From CAIKZJ01 sp041675325 (GTDB taxonomy: Bacteria > Bacteroidota > Ignavibacteria > Tepidaquicellales > Tepidaquicellaceae): DNA of 5,148 bases. The position numbers and the translations under genes are program-made. The stretch covers positions 1-5,148 of the forward strand of contig JBAYUG010000135.1 of assembly GCA_041675325.1 (NCBI GenBank), read 5' to 3'. The number at the start of each line of letters is the position of its first letter. Within the stretch, counting starts at the first letter, position 1. The notes under the pieces were generated by a model that made no database searches, was not told where the DNA came from, and saw only the letters and a program-made list of their open reading frames with translations. Shown one piece after another: positions 4,778 to 5,148 of the stretch.

Positions 4778-5148
4778 ATGGATATAAAGAATATTGAGAG
4801 ATTCTGGAATGAAGTGAGACCAATTTTAAAAGCACATCCATGGCACGGGGTTCATATCGGGAAACACTCGCCTGCGATACTTACGGCTTACATTGAAATC
4901 GTTCCGACTGATACTTTGAAATATGAGCTCGATAAACAAAGCGGTTACCTGACGATAGACAGACCCCAGCTTTATTCTAACGTCTGTCCTACACCGTACG
5001 GACTGATTCCGCAGACGTACTGCGGCGAAAAAGTCGCAGAGTTCTGCTGTGAGAAAACGGGACGTGAAGGAATAAAGGGTGACGGCGACCCGCTTGATAT
5101 TTGTGTGATAACGGAAAAAGTAATAACTCATAATGATATACTCCTGAA
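4778..5148 (+). CDS. ppa: Inorganic pyrophosphatase, family I, N-terminal part (3' end outside the window)
   Basis: The enzyme hydrolyses pyrophosphate to two phosphates with Mg2+, pulling nucleic-acid, protein and lipid synthesis forward. The visible 123 codons start at ATG 4778, 6 bases after the ruvA stop, without a clear Shine-Dalgarno. The N-terminal HPWHGV (20-25) is followed by the substrate-site strand with E40, K48, E50 and K53. R62 and YSNVCPTPYGLIPQTYC (66-82) come next, where the E. coli-type enzyme has YPVNYG. The family signature KGDGDPLDICV (100-110) supplies the metal-binding aspartates D102, D104 and D107, equivalent to E. coli D65, D67 and D70. The segment CCEKTGREGIKG just before the signature and the Cys-rich loop mark the longer subtype of about 200-220 residues rather than the 175-residue E. 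coli type. It is probably in the recJ-ruvA transcription unit; a functional link to recombination is not evident. Confidence 0.95.
   Translation, partial: MDIKNIERFWNEVRPILKAHPWHGVHIGKHSPAILTAYIEIVPTDTLKYELDKQSGYLTIDRPQLYSNVCPTPYGLIPQTYCGEKVAEFCCEKTGREGIKGDGDPLDICVITEKVITHNDILL

Noticed and set aside
4826..5131. Minus-strand open frame of 101 codons
   Set aside because: It is antisense to the pyrophosphatase gene, whose plus-strand frame carries clear catalytic motifs.
1..5148. CRISPR array, phage genes, toxin-antitoxin or defence system
   Set aside because: No regularly spaced repeats, integrase, transposase or recognisable defence domain occurs. The plus-strand run is housekeeping, and the minus-strand pair is envelope-type.

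Overview
The window is AT-rich bacterial chromosomal DNA from a diderm. The evidence for two membranes is a lipoprotein with a lipobox followed by Gly at +2, plus a neighbouring secreted coiled-coil protein. Several housekeeping genes lack a Shine-Dalgarno sequence and have A-rich leaders. The tRNA does not encode its CCA end, and the partial pyrophosphatase is of the longer 'TPYGLIPQTYC' type. Together these suggest the FCB assemblage (Bacteroidota / Ignavibacteria-like). That is an inference from style and families, not a firm placement.

Layout. (1) Positions 1-707, minus strand: two envelope genes in series. The promoter-proximal one (447-707) is an 86-residue lipoprotein. Its mature part is an almost unbroken heptad coiled coil ending in Cys-Lys. 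The second (1-384, running off the left edge) is the N-terminal 128 residues of a signal-peptide-bearing coiled-coil protein. (2) Positions 708-992: a divergent, AT-rich intergenic region with a plausible promoter facing each way. (3) Positions 993-1076: tRNA-Leu(CAG). (4) Positions 1104-5148, plus strand: a tightly packed run of recJ, a YebC/PmpR/TACO1-family gene, ruvC, ruvA and the start of a family I inorganic pyrophosphatase. Gaps are 30, 6, -4 and 6 bases, so these genes are probably one transcription unit, perhaps entered from the tRNA promoter.

How the genes work together. RecJ (5'-3' single-strand exonuclease) acts at the start of RecF-pathway recombination. RuvA and RuvC act at its end, on Holliday junctions. 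The ruvC and ruvA reading frames overlap by ATGA, and the ruvA ribosome-binding site lies inside ruvC, so their translation is probably coupled. ruvB is not next to ruvA here; a pyrophosphatase gene takes that place. The YebC-family protein is a translation-associated or regulatory factor often found beside ruv genes.

Most of the window is ordinary housekeeping. The points that most merit a second look are the Braun-lipoprotein-like architecture of the small lipoprotein (C-terminal Lys, and a Cys falling on a heptad core position), its secreted coiled-coil partner, and the unusual start of recJ: a TTG, with an out-of-frame ATG just upstream that one fewer A in an A6 run would put in frame.
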